A stretch of 11,276 bases of DNA from JBBDIO01 sp040880365 (lineage in GTDB: Bacteria > Chloroflexota > Anaerolineae > Caldilineales > Caldilineaceae), in NCBI GenBank assembly GCA_040880365.1, contig JBBDIO010000283.1, positions 1-11,276 of the forward strand. The letters run 5' to 3'. Below the pieces are notes generated by a model, which was not told the DNA's origin, ran no database searches, and saw only the letters and a program-made list of their open reading frames with translations. How positions within the stretch are numbered: position 1 is the stretch's first letter; each line of letters begins with the position of its first letter. Positions 1 through 7,054 of the stretch are shown piece by piece. The position numbers were made by a program, and so were the translations under genes.

Positions 1-1426
1 AAATGCGCCCCCCGGTCACATCATAAAAACGGGGCACCAGATGCACCAGCGTACTTTTGCCCGCACCCGTCGCGCCCAAAATGGCGATGCGCTGTCCCGC
101 CTGCACTTCGAAGCTAATGCCGTCGAGCACGGCCTGTCCCAGCACGGTATCATCCGCTTGGGGAAATTCCGCACCGTTAGCCTGTGCAACACTGGCGGTT
201 TGGTTCTGGGGGGCCGCTATACCAGTATGATTATGATCCGCGCCATTATGTTCCGCATGTTCTGCGCCGTTTTGCCCCGCGCCGTTTTGGGATGTGCGAT
301 TGTGGGGTGTGCCATTAGCATGTGTCCCGTTGGCCCGTGTTCCGTGAGTCTGGGGGGCAGGCGCAGCCGAACCAAGCATGGATGCGCCCGTGCCATAGGC
401 AAAGCGCACATTATCGAAGACCACATGCCCCTGCACCGTGGCGGCCGTATGGGGTGCGGCTATCGGGCGAATCGCGGGCACCGTATCCAATACTTCCACC
501 ATGCGCGACGCCGACACATTGGCCCGGGAAATCATGGTGAGGATATTGCTGAGCAGCAGCAACGGTCCCATGCCAATCATCAGATAGTTGACAAACGCCA
601 CCAGTTCGCCGACCGAAAGCCGCCCCACAATCACATCGCCGCCGCCCCACCAGATCACCGCCACCAGCCCCAGATTGGTGATAATCGTGAGCAGGGGCAA
701 TACCGTGACCATGAGATAGCCCACCCGGATATTCTGGGCCATATATGCGGTATTGCGCTCCGCATAGCGCGCCACCGCATGATCTTCGCGCACAAAGGCT
801 TTCACCACCTGCACGCCGGCCAGATTTTCCTGCACCAGCGTACTCAGCGCGCCCAGCCGGGCCTGCACTTCTTCAAAAAGCGGCGCCGTCAGCTTCAAAA
901 TCGTGCGCACTACGATCCCCGCCAGAATCAACATGCCAAATGCTATCAGCGAAAGCCGCAGATCGGTGAGCATCATGAGAATCACACTGCCGATAATCAT
1001 GAGCAGCGCGCGCAGCAAGAGCGACACGCCTGCGCTGGCAAACATGCGCACCACATCCACATCGCTGGAAAGGCGGGTCATCAACTGCCCGGTCTGCATC
1101 CGATCCAGGTCGGCAAATGCAAATGACTGGATGTGGGCAAACATGCGGTTGCGCATGTCGAAGGCCAACCCCTGCGAAAGCTGCGCCCGACAATAGCCCT
1201 GAAAAATCGTCGCCAGCGCGCCCAGAACTGCCGCGCCCAACATGAGCAACGCGCCCTGCCAGATAGCTTCAAAATCTCCCGGCACAATGCCCTGGTCGAT
1301 GACAAACTGCAACACGCGCGGCGTCACCAGTTCGGCGGCAACGGGTAGCACAGTGGTGAGAATCATGCCCGTGACCACCCACTTATAGGGGCGCAGAAAC
1401 GGCAGAATACGACGCAGACCGTTCAT
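1..1426 (-). CDS. ABC exporter half-transporter, permease fused to ATPase (partial)
   Basis: Seen: an open frame from ATG at 1426 to the left edge, 475 codons with the C-terminus missing. Residues 1-305 form an exporter transmembrane domain with several hydrophobic helices (about 15-35, 58-75, 135-175, 235-260, 275-295) and the coupling-type segment MQTGQLMTRLSSDVD (110-124). Residues 331-345 begin the nucleotide-binding domain, with the A-loop tyrosine in RFAYG, and Walker A is GATGAGKST at 451-459. Signature and Walker B lie outside the window. Family knowledge: such type IV ABC exporters (MsbA/BmrC-D/YfiB-C-like) export drugs or lipids in the inner membrane as dimers. Context: the ATG overlaps the MarR stop codon by 4 bases (ATGA), so the two are translationally coupled. 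A partner half-transporter often follows in such operons, but it would lie off the window. Odd: a low-complexity insertion of about 80 residues splits the start of the ATPase domain. The substrate cannot be told. Confidence 0.93.
   Translation of the reverse strand, partial: MNGLRRILPFLRPYKWVVTGMILTTVLPVAAELVTPRVLQFVIDQGIVPGDFEAIWQGALLMLGAAVLGALATIFQGYCRAQLSQGLAFDMRNRMFAHIQSFAFADLDRMQTGQLMTRLSSDVDVVRMFASAGVSLLLRALLMIIGSVILMMLTDLRLSLIAFGMLILAGIVVRTILKLTAPLFEEVQARLGALSTLVQENLAGVQVVKAFVREDHAVARYAERNTAYMAQNIRVGYLMVTVLPLLTIITNLGLVAVIWWGGGDVIVGRLSVGELVAFVNYLMIGMGPLLLLSNILTMISRANVSASRMVEVLDTVPAIRPIAAPHTAATVQGHVVFDNVRFAYGTGASMLGSAAPAPQTHGTRANGTHANGTPHNRTSQNGAGQNGAEHAEHNGADHNHTGIAAPQNQTASVAQANGAEFPQADDTVLGQAVLDGISFEVQAGQRIAILGATGAGKSTLVHLVPRFYDVTGGRI
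134..391 (-). repeat. Low-complexity Asn/Gly/His/Thr insertion inside the ABC ATPase domain
   Basis: Residues 346-431 of the ABC protein lie between the A-loop strand (RFAYG) and the strand leading to Walker A (AVLDGISFEV). In ordinary exporters this gap is only a few residues. Here it holds repeated ANGT, QNGA and HNGA-like units and seven histidines within about 40 residues (361-400). The DNA shows matching imperfect short repeats such as CAAAACGGCGC twice, so the insert probably grew by in-frame tandem duplication. The reading frame stays open on both sides, so it is not a frameshift. Confidence 0.75.
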
Positions 1427-1974
1427 TCAGTTTCGCGAACCTCCATCAATTCCATCATATCTTCCAATGCCCGATTGATATTTGCCAGCCGCTGGGGTGC
1501 AAGCTGGGGCAAACGCCGCCGCAAGAGGGGAATCCCGCCCAGGGGGCCTTGTTCGGCAATCGTCCGCCCCGCCGCGGTGAGCGCCGTGATTACCACGCGA
1601 TTGTCGTGGGCGGCGCGCGTACGCGTCACATAGCCGGCTTCTTCCATCTGTGCCAGAATCGCGGATGTGGTGCTGGGGCTATGGTAGAGATATTCCTGCA
1701 CCTGCCCCACGGTGGCGGGGCCGTTTTCCAGCAAAAAGAGCAGCACCGAAAATTCGCGCGGGCGCACACCGTGATCGTCCATTTGCAGCGTATATTGGCG
1801 CAGATGGCGGTGTAGCAGCAGAAATTTATGAATCGCCGCATCGGCCAAATCAGATTCGGCAACAGGCGGGCAGGCCGCCTCCGTCATGGCCGGAGACAAC
1901 GGATTCCTGGGCGTATTCTTAGGCGGCTTCTTGGGTGGCGGCGATGCGCCAGTGGGCAGTGAATCCTTATTCAT
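1423..1974 (-). CDS. MarR-family transcriptional repressor
   Basis: From ATG at 1974 the product has 183 residues. Residues 1-40 are a Pro/Lys-rich, probably disordered tail. Residues 42-178 match a MarR winged helix: a helical start (DLADAAIHKFLLLHRHLRQY), a DNA-recognition helix around 98-112 (HSPSTTSAILAQMEEAG), and the wing with the family signature DNRVVITALTAAG at 124-136. The C-terminal helices (160-178) would dimerise. MarR proteins bind palindromic operators as dimers and usually release DNA on binding a small ligand. The gene overlaps the downstream ABC exporter gene by 4 bases and has a palindrome over its promoter, so it probably represses its own operon. Start choice: the frame stays open up to GTG 2061 (212 residues), but the added 29 residues look non-conserved. 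No clear Shine-Dalgarno sequence precedes either start, so the start is uncertain. Confidence 0.9.
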   Translation of the reverse strand: MNKDSLPTGASPPPKKPPKNTPRNPLSPAMTEAACPPVAESDLADAAIHKFLLLHRHLRQYTLQMDDHGVRPREFSVLLFLLENGPATVGQVQEYLYHSPSTTSAILAQMEEAGYVTRTRAAHDNRVVITALTAAGRTIAEQGPLGGIPLLRRRLPQLAPQRLANINRALEDMMELMEVRETE

Positions 1975-2064
1975 ACACGGCAACCCGTTTCGGTAACAAG
2001 CGTCAATGACACATGGCGGTAACAACTTTGCGTGCAATGTGCAGGTGGCAATCATTCGCACACG

Positions 2065-2086
2065 AATATTTCGCTAGCGAAGTATT
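2065..2086. promoter_or_regulatory. Palindromic operator, probable MarR site
   Basis: A 22-bp inverted repeat pairs at 10 of 11 positions around a perfect 12-bp core, TTCGCTAGCGAA (2070-2081). It covers the -10 box end and the predicted start point of the minus-strand promoter of the MarR gene. The core resembles the CTAG-centred palindromes bound by many MarR-family proteins. Binding here would block RNA polymerase and give autorepression of regulator and exporter. Confidence 0.7.
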
Positions 2087-2112
2087 AAACGTGGAAAACT
2101 CGCGCGCGTCAA
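2084..2112 (-). promoter_or_regulatory. Promoter of the MarR-ABC operon
   Basis: On the minus strand, -35 TTGACG (2112-2107) and -10 TTTAAT (2089-2084) are separated by 17 bp, each one mismatch from the sigma-70 consensus. The expected start is near 2076-2078, inside the palindromic operator, leaving a leader of about 100 nt to ATG 1974. The spacer contains TTTTCCACG, a single copy of the heptamer motif found at the two 42-bp elements elsewhere in the window. Confidence 0.6.
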
Positions 2113-2155
2113 ATCTCCGATCAAATTTTCATCGGTCAAATTTTCCATCAAATTG
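2109..2155. repeat. TCAAAT direct repeats
   Basis: Four TCAAAT units begin at 2109, 2121, 2136 and 2148, at intervals of 12, 15 and 12 bp. The middle two are identical over ten bases (TCAAATTTTC). They lie just upstream of the MarR promoter and about 140 bp upstream of the cold-shock promoter. They are followed by a TGTGGC/GCCACA hairpin with a GCAA loop (2154-2169). They could be a regulator array or simple AT-rich sequence; their function is unknown. No gene is visible in the 2087-2290 gap. Confidence 0.4.
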
Positions 2156-2290
2156 TGGCGCAAGCCACATAGCGGGTGTTAACCGTCCGTCTTTGAAGAG
2201 GGCAACGGGGCCATTTGGCACAAATTGGCGCAAATTGCTGAAAACTGACGAAAACTGGTGTAATAGAGTGGAAAAACATAAAATTGGTAG

Positions 2291-2319
2291 TTGACGAACG
2301 ACGATGCCTGTGCTACTAT
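2291..2319 (+). promoter_or_regulatory. Cold-shock gene promoter
   Basis: -35 TTGACG at 2291-2296 and -10 TACTAT at 2314-2319 are separated by 17 bp, and a TG lies one base before the -10 box (extended -10). A-rich sequence upstream (2240-2285) could act as an UP element. The predicted start point is near 2326. Confidence 0.7.
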
Positions 2320-2325
2320 ACTCGT

Positions 2326-2512
2326 GCAAGATGTTGGACGTTCTGATCAAAGTGCGTGAAAGCCCTCGTTCAGGATGTATAGTCTCTGAGATTTAACGGT
2401 CTCCTTGGCTAGACAGTCTTAACAAAGGCGAAGTACTGGCTTGTTGGAAACGACGACGTTTTGTACCAAATGTAATCCGTAGTATCTAGTAAGAATGAGG
2501 AGTATTCCAACA
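2326..2512 (+). promoter_or_regulatory. Long 5' leader of the cold-shock mRNA
   Basis: About 187 nt separate the predicted start point from the ATG, and the interval holds no convincing coding frame. Long structured leaders are a known feature of cold-shock protein mRNAs, where they act as temperature-responsive switches of stability and translation. Small possible stems are visible (for example GAGA/TCTC near 2389-2404), but no known riboswitch class is recognised. The thermosensor role is inferred from the family. Confidence 0.45.
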
Positions 2513-2725
2513 ATGTCCGAACAACGCGTGGTCGGAACCGTCAAATGGTTCAATGATCAAAAGGGGTATGGTTTTCTGGCGCAAGAGGGCGGCAAAGACG
2601 TCTTCGTGCATCACTCTGCCATCCAGTCCGCCGGTTTCCGCACCCTCACCGAGGGCGAGCGGGTCGAGTTCACCATCGAACAAGGCCCCAAGGGTCCGGC
2701 AGCTGTCAACGTCATTAAGATCTAA
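2513..2725 (+). CDS. csp: Cold-shock domain protein (CspA family)
   Basis: A 70-residue protein, the standard length for a single cold-shock domain. It starts MSEQRVVGTVKWFNDQKGYGFL and contains both RNA-binding motifs: RNP1 as KGYGFL (17-22) and RNP2 as VFVHHS (about 30-35). The W11, F12 and aromatic positions typical of the nucleic-acid face are present. Such proteins form a five-stranded OB-fold barrel that binds single-stranded RNA and DNA in the cytoplasm and melts RNA structure, often as RNA chaperones in the cold. The start at 2513 is chosen because GAGGAG (2497-2502) sits 10 bases ahead; an in-frame ATG at 2495 overlaps that ribosome site and is rejected. The gene is monocistronic, with its own promoter and terminator. 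Whether it is cold-induced or constitutive cannot be read from the sequence. Confidence 0.97.
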   Translation: MSEQRVVGTVKWFNDQKGYGFLAQEGGKDVFVHHSAIQSAGFRTLTEGERVEFTIEQGPKGPAAVNVIKI

Positions 2726-2738
2726 GCATCTTGACATT

Positions 2739-2780
2739 AATTCGTTAGAGCAGTGTTAACCCACAGGCTTTTAACGAATT
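2739..2780 (+). other. Inverted repeat in the cold-shock 3' untranslated region
   Basis: AATTCGTTA (2739-2747) and TAACGAATT (2772-2780) are perfect 9-bp complements separated by 24 bases, between the csp stop codon and the terminator. It could form a 3' stem protecting the mRNA. No T tract follows, so it is not itself a terminator. Confidence 0.45.
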
Positions 2781-2799
2781 TATAATTGAATGACGTGCA

Positions 2800-2835
2800 A
2801 CAGGCCGGTGTTTTCGAACACCGGCCTGTTTTTTT
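2800..2835 (+). terminator. Rho-independent terminator of the cold-shock gene
   Basis: A perfect 13-bp GC-rich stem (2800-2812 with 2817-2829) closes a TTCG tetraloop and runs into a 7-base T tract (2829-2835). No A tract precedes it, so it should act on plus-strand transcripts only and not on the convergent regulator gene. Confidence 0.95.
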
Positions 2836-2898
2836 ATTCACCACCCACCTGCGCCAGCGCAGCGAACAGTTGATCAACCGCACACGGCCCGAACGCGG

Positions 2899-5800
2899 CT
2901 AGCTTAAAAATGTGGCGCGCAGTTCTGGCGGACAGCGGCTGGCGAACTCCTCGCGGAGAGTTTGGGCCTGCTGATGCAGATGCTCAGCTTGAATCGGATC
3001 GGTTTCGATGTCTGCCAGCATCCTCATAATTTGCATCACCATCCGGCGCGACCCGATAAACTCCGCCTCCGCATGAGCCTCCCACAAGGTCGCGCGCGCC
3101 GCTTCATGCTGTTCCATCCTGGCAAAGCACCGCCCGCGTATGTAAAGCACCGGGGAAGTCACGGAACGCATCTTCGCTTGCTCTATAGCTTTTAGAATTG
3201 CGTCCGTCAGGGCCAGCGTATGGGCGAAGTTGCCTTGCATCAATGCCAATTCAGCCTCTGCGAGGAAGACCCACTGCGTCCGAAACGAAAAGTTTTGGTG
3301 GTCCGCCTCTTGTTTGCTTTGCACGATGAAAGTTTCCGCTTCGGCGAGATGATTGTGCGCCACATGCAGTCGCGCCAGCAGCCCGATGACATAAATACGC
3401 ATCATAGGTAGGCGCGTATTGGCAATATCAAGGGCCAGGTGCATGAGTTCAAAGCCTTGTTGAGTTTCACCGAGGCTTGCGTAGAGTGCGCCCAGTTCGG
3501 CGCGAGCGAAAATTTGAGGTACGAGATAATTTGCCTTTTCGGCCAGGCGAATCGCTTCCGACATAACGGCAATCGCCCGCGCAGGTTCGCCACGCTCCCA
3601 ATAGACATATCCTGGTGTAGTTTGACTATACGCTTGCCCCCACATGTTGGCAATCGAGTGGCTGATGTTGTAAGCCTCCGCTGACAATGTCAGGACGAGA
3701 TCATAGTCACCTGTCCAGCGGGCTATGCTCGCAGAACCAGCCAAGCTATCAGCCAGCATGGGCAGGTTATGTAATTCTCGCCACAACTCGCTCGCCTCGC
3801 GCTGGGGCTGTTCAGCCAGGCCCAGACGACCGCTGAGCAGATAACATTTCGCCTGATCGTTGAGGATGAAGGCCATTTGCTCGCGCAAGTTGAGTTCTCG
3901 CGCCAAGACCAGCGCTTGCTCGCCAACCGCGAGAGCTTCGGGGAACCTGTTGGCATTGATACGAAAGTTCATGAGCGCCCACAGGATTTTGGCCTCCGCA
4001 ATCGGGTTGCTCAATTGGCGGGCCAGGCGCAACGCTTCTTGTGCGATGGCTTCCCCCTGATCTGGGTTAAATGAATGGGAAAGCATGGACTGAAGGGTAA
4101 CTTGGGCAGTCAGGGCAACCAGCGTTAACGCAGGGTCGGCGCGCTGCTGAGCAATGCTTTTCAGTTCTTCGTAGATCGTCCCGGCTAGCTCAAATTGAGA
4201 ATTCAGTTCTAAGGCTCGGCCCAGGCTGGAATATAGATGCCGAAGCTTGTCGAGGTCAGCTTGTGGCACCTGTCCAGTTGCAACCAGGGTGCGGGCGGTC
4301 TCATAATGCGCGCTGGCTTCGCTGGCGGCAAAAAGTTGGAGTGCGGCATCACCCGCCACCACGCTGTAATGAAAAGCCTCCGCATCCATTCCCGCCGCCA
4401 GTGCATGATAGGCCAATCGCGCCGCGCCCATAGCGTTCCCGCCCCCTTGGATGGCCGTCACCGCCCGGCTGTGAAACACTTGCCTGCGGGTGGCGCTGCT
4501 TTCCGCATAAATTACATCACGAATTTTATCGTGCGCGATCATATAGCCTTGACTGCCATCATTCGAATCAAACAGCAGGCGTTTAGCGACTAATTCCTCC
4601 AGCGCGTAAAGCGCCTCCATTTGATCTAGCCCAGACATCTCCGAGAGCTGCCTGAAAGTGGCGGCCTGCCCCAACACGGCGGCTGCGGTGAGTATGGAAA
4701 TCGCCGCGGGCGTCAGCCGCGCGAGCCGATCCAGAATCGCCTCGCGCACACTGTTGGGAATGATGCGCGGTAGCGGAAAATGGCCGATGGTTTCGCCGAC
4801 AAGTGTCCTCCACCGCAGTCCCTGGCTTCCTTCTTCGGTGTGATAGGGAATCAACATCTTCTGTTCGAGCAAGGTTTTGATAGTCTCGATCAGATAAAGC
4901 GGCTGCCCGCCTGTTTCGGCAAAGAGAGCCTGGGCAAAGGCTTTGAATTTCGGCGCGGCAGATGAGCTTGTAGACGATAATAGCTCCTCGCCTTCTTGGC
5001 CCGCGCCCTGTTGGCCCGCAGCTTCTTGTGTCGGGTGGCTGACCTCAGATTGCCCAGCCTCCAGCGAGGAGAGCAGGGCCAGTGTATCTCCAACGGTCAG
5101 GGGTGCGAGCGCCAGTTGGGTGAAAACCAATTTCGCTTTAAGGCTCGCTAACCACTGCCGCAAGTTGCTTTTTTCCGTCGAGGAACTTTCGCGCGTGCAA
5201 AGCAGCAAGAGTACGGGGGCCTTGTGCTCGGTCCACCTCAACATGGCGTAGTGCAAAGCGTCTAGCGAAGACATATCCGCCCACTGAATATCGTCAATAA
5301 AGAGCAGAAGTGGGTCGCGTTCGGCCAGTGCTTCGCCCAGACGGGTAATCGACTCAAGCAGGCTACTTTGGGCGGTGGCCTCATTCGGCTGTGGTTGTGG
5401 CAAGTCGGGATAACGGTCGCGCAGTTCGGGCAGAAGACGGCTCAACTCTGCCAGCCAGGTTGTAGAGAGCAGATCATCTGGCGCGTTTTCCTGTTCCAGG
5501 CGGTGACGCAGGAGTTGGGCCAAGGGCTGATAGGGCACCTCTCCCCCCGTTTCAAAGGCGCGACCGGTTAAGAGATCGGCCCCCTGGGCGCTGGCCCACT
5601 GCAAAAATTCGGTGGTCAGGCGTGTCTTCCCGATCCCGGCTTCCCCTATTAAAACGACCACCTGTGTCTGTCCACAACTGGCGGCATGATACGCCGCTTT
5701 CAAGCGCGTGAACTCCTCCACGCGCCCGACAAAACTGAGATCAGCCGGAGTCAGGGTTAGCGGTGTCTGTTGGCGCGCTGGTTGAACAGGTGATCTGGCG

Positions 5801-6630
5801 CGGATGCGCGCGGCTAGTGCTTTGATGGCGGCCGCGGGTTTGCCGCCAAATTCAGCCGCCAGCATCTTGGCATACTCATCGTAAACTTCCAGGGCGGCGG
5901 CGCGATTGCTGTTGGCAAAATGAAGCTGCATGAGCCGCTGCGGGGCGTGCTCAGCATAGAGATCATGGGCTTTCCAGCGGGTTGCCGTTTCCAGGGCAGC
6001 AGGCAGGTCGCCAGCCTCAAATTGCCATTGGGAGAGCACGTCAAAGATCTGATTCATCCGGCTGTGCCAGATTTCGCGTTGCAGACTAACCCAATCGTCA
6101 AACGCAGGTGCATCGGCCAGCGAAAACCCCTCCAGAAAGTCGCCGCGATAGCCACTGACCGCCCTTTGCAGTTGGCGGATGCTGTCGCCTCGCTCTGCCA
6201 GAGTGGGCTGGCGTTGAATCACATCAAGCCCCGCTTGGATGCGGTGCAGGTCCAGCTCAAAATGGCTGTCGAAACTGAAGCTGAGGGTCTGTGTCTCTAC
6301 TTTGAGATAGGCCGTGGCGAGATGAGACGTGGCGAGATGAGGCGTGGCGAGATGAGACGTGGCAATACTACTATCCACGGGAGTATCCAGCGCCTCACGC
6401 AGATGGGCCAGGCTTGTCCGCAGCATACCCCGTCCGCGGGCTGTATCGCTCTCCGGCCAAAAAAGCGTAACAAGTTTCTCGCGGGTATGGGTTCCCACTT
6501 CGACGCTCAGGTAGATGAGCAACGCGAGCGCCTTGCGGGTACGAAAGGTCAACGGACGATCCGCATAACTGCTCACTGGCGTACCCAGCCAAGCCAGTAC
6601 TAGCGGGGGGTGTTTTTGCCGAGTTTCCAT
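2899..6630 (-). CDS. SARP/BTAD-type regulator with AAA ATPase and TPR-like tail
   Basis: From ATG 6630 the product has 1,243 residues; GTG 6648 in frame would add six. Order seen: an OmpR/PhoB-like winged helix (about 9-82); a short SHLAT repeat linker (91-108); a BTAD helical domain (about 124-278, ending AAIKALAARIRAR); an AAA/NTPase module (about 298-590) with Walker A GEAGIGKT (329-336) and Walker B LLLFIDD (441-447); a Gln/Gly/Ser-rich spacer (531-560); and a long alpha-helical TPR-like region to the end. This is the AfsR/MalT-like (STAND) architecture, in which ATP binding and a sensor tail control DNA binding, normally as a transcriptional activator. The inducer is unknown. It stands alone, convergent with csp. 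Heptamer repeats abut the start codon, so autoregulation is likely. No clear Shine-Dalgarno sequence precedes either start; ATG is preferred because the domain begins right after it. Confidence 0.93.
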   Translation of the reverse strand: METRQKHPPLVLAWLGTPVSSYADRPLTFRTRKALALLIYLSVEVGTHTREKLVTLFWPESDTARGRGMLRTSLAHLREALDTPVDSSIATSHLATPHLATSHLATAYLKVETQTLSFSFDSHFELDLHRIQAGLDVIQRQPTLAERGDSIRQLQRAVSGYRGDFLEGFSLADAPAFDDWVSLQREIWHSRMNQIFDVLSQWQFEAGDLPAALETATRWKAHDLYAEHAPQRLMQLHFANSNRAAALEVYDEYAKMLAAEFGGKPAAAIKALAARIRARSPVQPARQQTPLTLTPADLSFVGRVEEFTRLKAAYHAASCGQTQVVVLIGEAGIGKTRLTTEFLQWASAQGADLLTGRAFETGGEVPYQPLAQLLRHRLEQENAPDDLLSTTWLAELSRLLPELRDRYPDLPQPQPNEATAQSSLLESITRLGEALAERDPLLLFIDDIQWADMSSLDALHYAMLRWTEHKAPVLLLLCTRESSSTEKSNLRQWLASLKAKLVFTQLALAPLTVGDTLALLSSLEAGQSEVSHPTQEAAGQQGAGQEGEELLSSTSSSAAPKFKAFAQALFAETGGQPLYLIETIKTLLEQKMLIPYHTEEGSQGLRWRTLVGETIGHFPLPRIIPNSVREAILDRLARLTPAAISILTAAAVLGQAATFRQLSEMSGLDQMEALYALEELVAKRLLFDSNDGSQGYMIAHDKIRDVIYAESSATRRQVFHSRAVTAIQGGGNAMGAARLAYHALAAGMDAEAFHYSVVAGDAALQLFAASEASAHYETARTLVATGQVPQADLDKLRHLYSSLGRALELNSQFELAGTIYEELKSIAQQRADPALTLVALTAQVTLQSMLSHSFNPDQGEAIAQEALRLARQLSNPIAEAKILWALMNFRINANRFPEALAVGEQALVLARELNLREQMAFILNDQAKCYLLSGRLGLAEQPQREASELWRELHNLPMLADSLAGSASIARWTGDYDLVLTLSAEAYNISHSIANMWGQAYSQTTPGYVYWERGEPARAIAVMSEAIRLAEKANYLVPQIFARAELGALYASLGETQQGFELMHLALDIANTRLPMMRIYVIGLLARLHVAHNHLAEAETFIVQSKQEADHQNFSFRTQWVFLAEAELALMQGNFAHTLALTDAILKAIEQAKMRSVTSPVLYIRGRCFARMEQHEAARATLWEAHAEAEFIGSRRMVMQIMRMLADIETDPIQAEHLHQQAQTLREEFASRCPPELRATFLS
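6306..6365 (-). repeat. 15-bp tandem repeat encoding SHLAT linker
   Basis: The unit GTGGCGAGATGAGAC (plus strand) occurs at 6314, 6329 (one mismatch) and 6344, with a partial unit at 6359 and a degenerate one before 6314. Because 15 is divisible by 3, it encodes repeated pentapeptides (ATSHL, ATPHL, ATSHL, ATAYL) between the winged helix and the BTAD domain of the regulator. Near-identity suggests recent or homogenised duplication and a possible length polymorphism. Confidence 0.9.
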
Positions 6631-6680
6631 TTCCACGCTATTTTCCACGCTTTGTCCACGCCCGGCCTGTATTATCTCTA
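6631..6680. promoter_or_regulatory. Shared 42-bp element, copy A, at the regulator start
   Basis: Bases 6639-6680 match 8945-8986 at 39 of 42 positions, same orientation, with three transitions as the only changes. Heptamers TTCCACG (6631), TTCCACG (6643) and GTCCACG (6654) lie 12 and 11 bp apart. Nine bases after the last comes TATTAT (6670-6675), five of six matches to a -10 box, with no -35 box. SARP regulators are known to bind direct heptamer repeats spaced 11 bp just upstream of -10 boxes, so this fits an activated plus-strand promoter. On the minus strand the same site gives GATAAT followed by the heptamers between start point and ATG, a position suited to autoregulation. Confidence 0.6.
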
Positions 6681-6725
6681 TTCAGAGGGTTCAAGCTAGA
6701 GGATTCAAGTTATTGAGAATAATAT

Positions 6726-6980
6726 ATGAGGAAAGCAAGGGTGTCAGAAAAACACGAAGCCATGATCCGGTGTTTCTCTCTCTATCGTGACCAACCAAGT
6801 CTCAAAGGACTTGCTGGGTACAAGAAATACATTAGCCTGGTGGTGGTCAGCCTTCGTGAACTCAGGCATATCAAAGTCTGCGATATCTTCAGCATGAGGC
6901 TAAGTGAGGATCATAATCGAGGTTTGCCAATATCTCAAGATGGGGGGATGCCGTGCTTCAGTTTGAATTTGCGCAGATGA
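6726..6980 (+). CDS. Small open frame, doubtful protein
   Basis: An 84-codon frame (MRKARVSEKHEAMIRCF...) starts about 45 bases after the possible plus-strand -10 box of element A. I recognise no domain, signal peptide or clear membrane segment, and only a weak ribosome site (GAG, 8 bases before the ATG) is present. The surrounding 6681-7054 stretch is AT-richer than the neighbouring genes and holds nothing else convincing apart from a TTCAAG direct repeat (near 6691 and 6705). It could be a leader, a decayed gene or a real small gene; it is reported because the promoter geometry allows it. Confidence 0.2.
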   Translation: MRKARVSEKHEAMIRCFSLYRDQPSLKGLAGYKKYISLVVVSLRELRHIKVCDIFSMRLSEDHNRGLPISQDGGMPCFSLNLRR

Positions 6981-7054
6981 TTCATCTTCCATCTGGCGCT
7001 ACCGACTGCGTCACATCAGGTACCAGAAGTCAGGCATGGTCGTGAGCAACACAG

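Noticed and set aside
41..1126. Plus-strand open frame of 361 codons at the left end
   Set aside because: It is antisense to the ABC transporter, which has clear exporter motifs and Walker A. The plus-strand product is His/Arg-rich with no domain, as expected of a shadow frame.
2013..2294. Plus-strand frame of 93 codons upstream of the cold-shock gene
   Set aside because: It crosses the MarR start region, the operator and both promoters, has no ribosome site, and its product resembles nothing I know.
6291..6370. Frameshift or assembly error at the short repeats in the regulator
   Set aside because: The repeat length is a multiple of three and the frame stays open with recognisable domains on both sides.
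5920..6603. Plus-strand frame of 227 codons with an RRGEM repeat
   Set aside because: It is antisense to the regulator; the RRGEM repeat is the other-strand reading of the SHLAT minisatellite.
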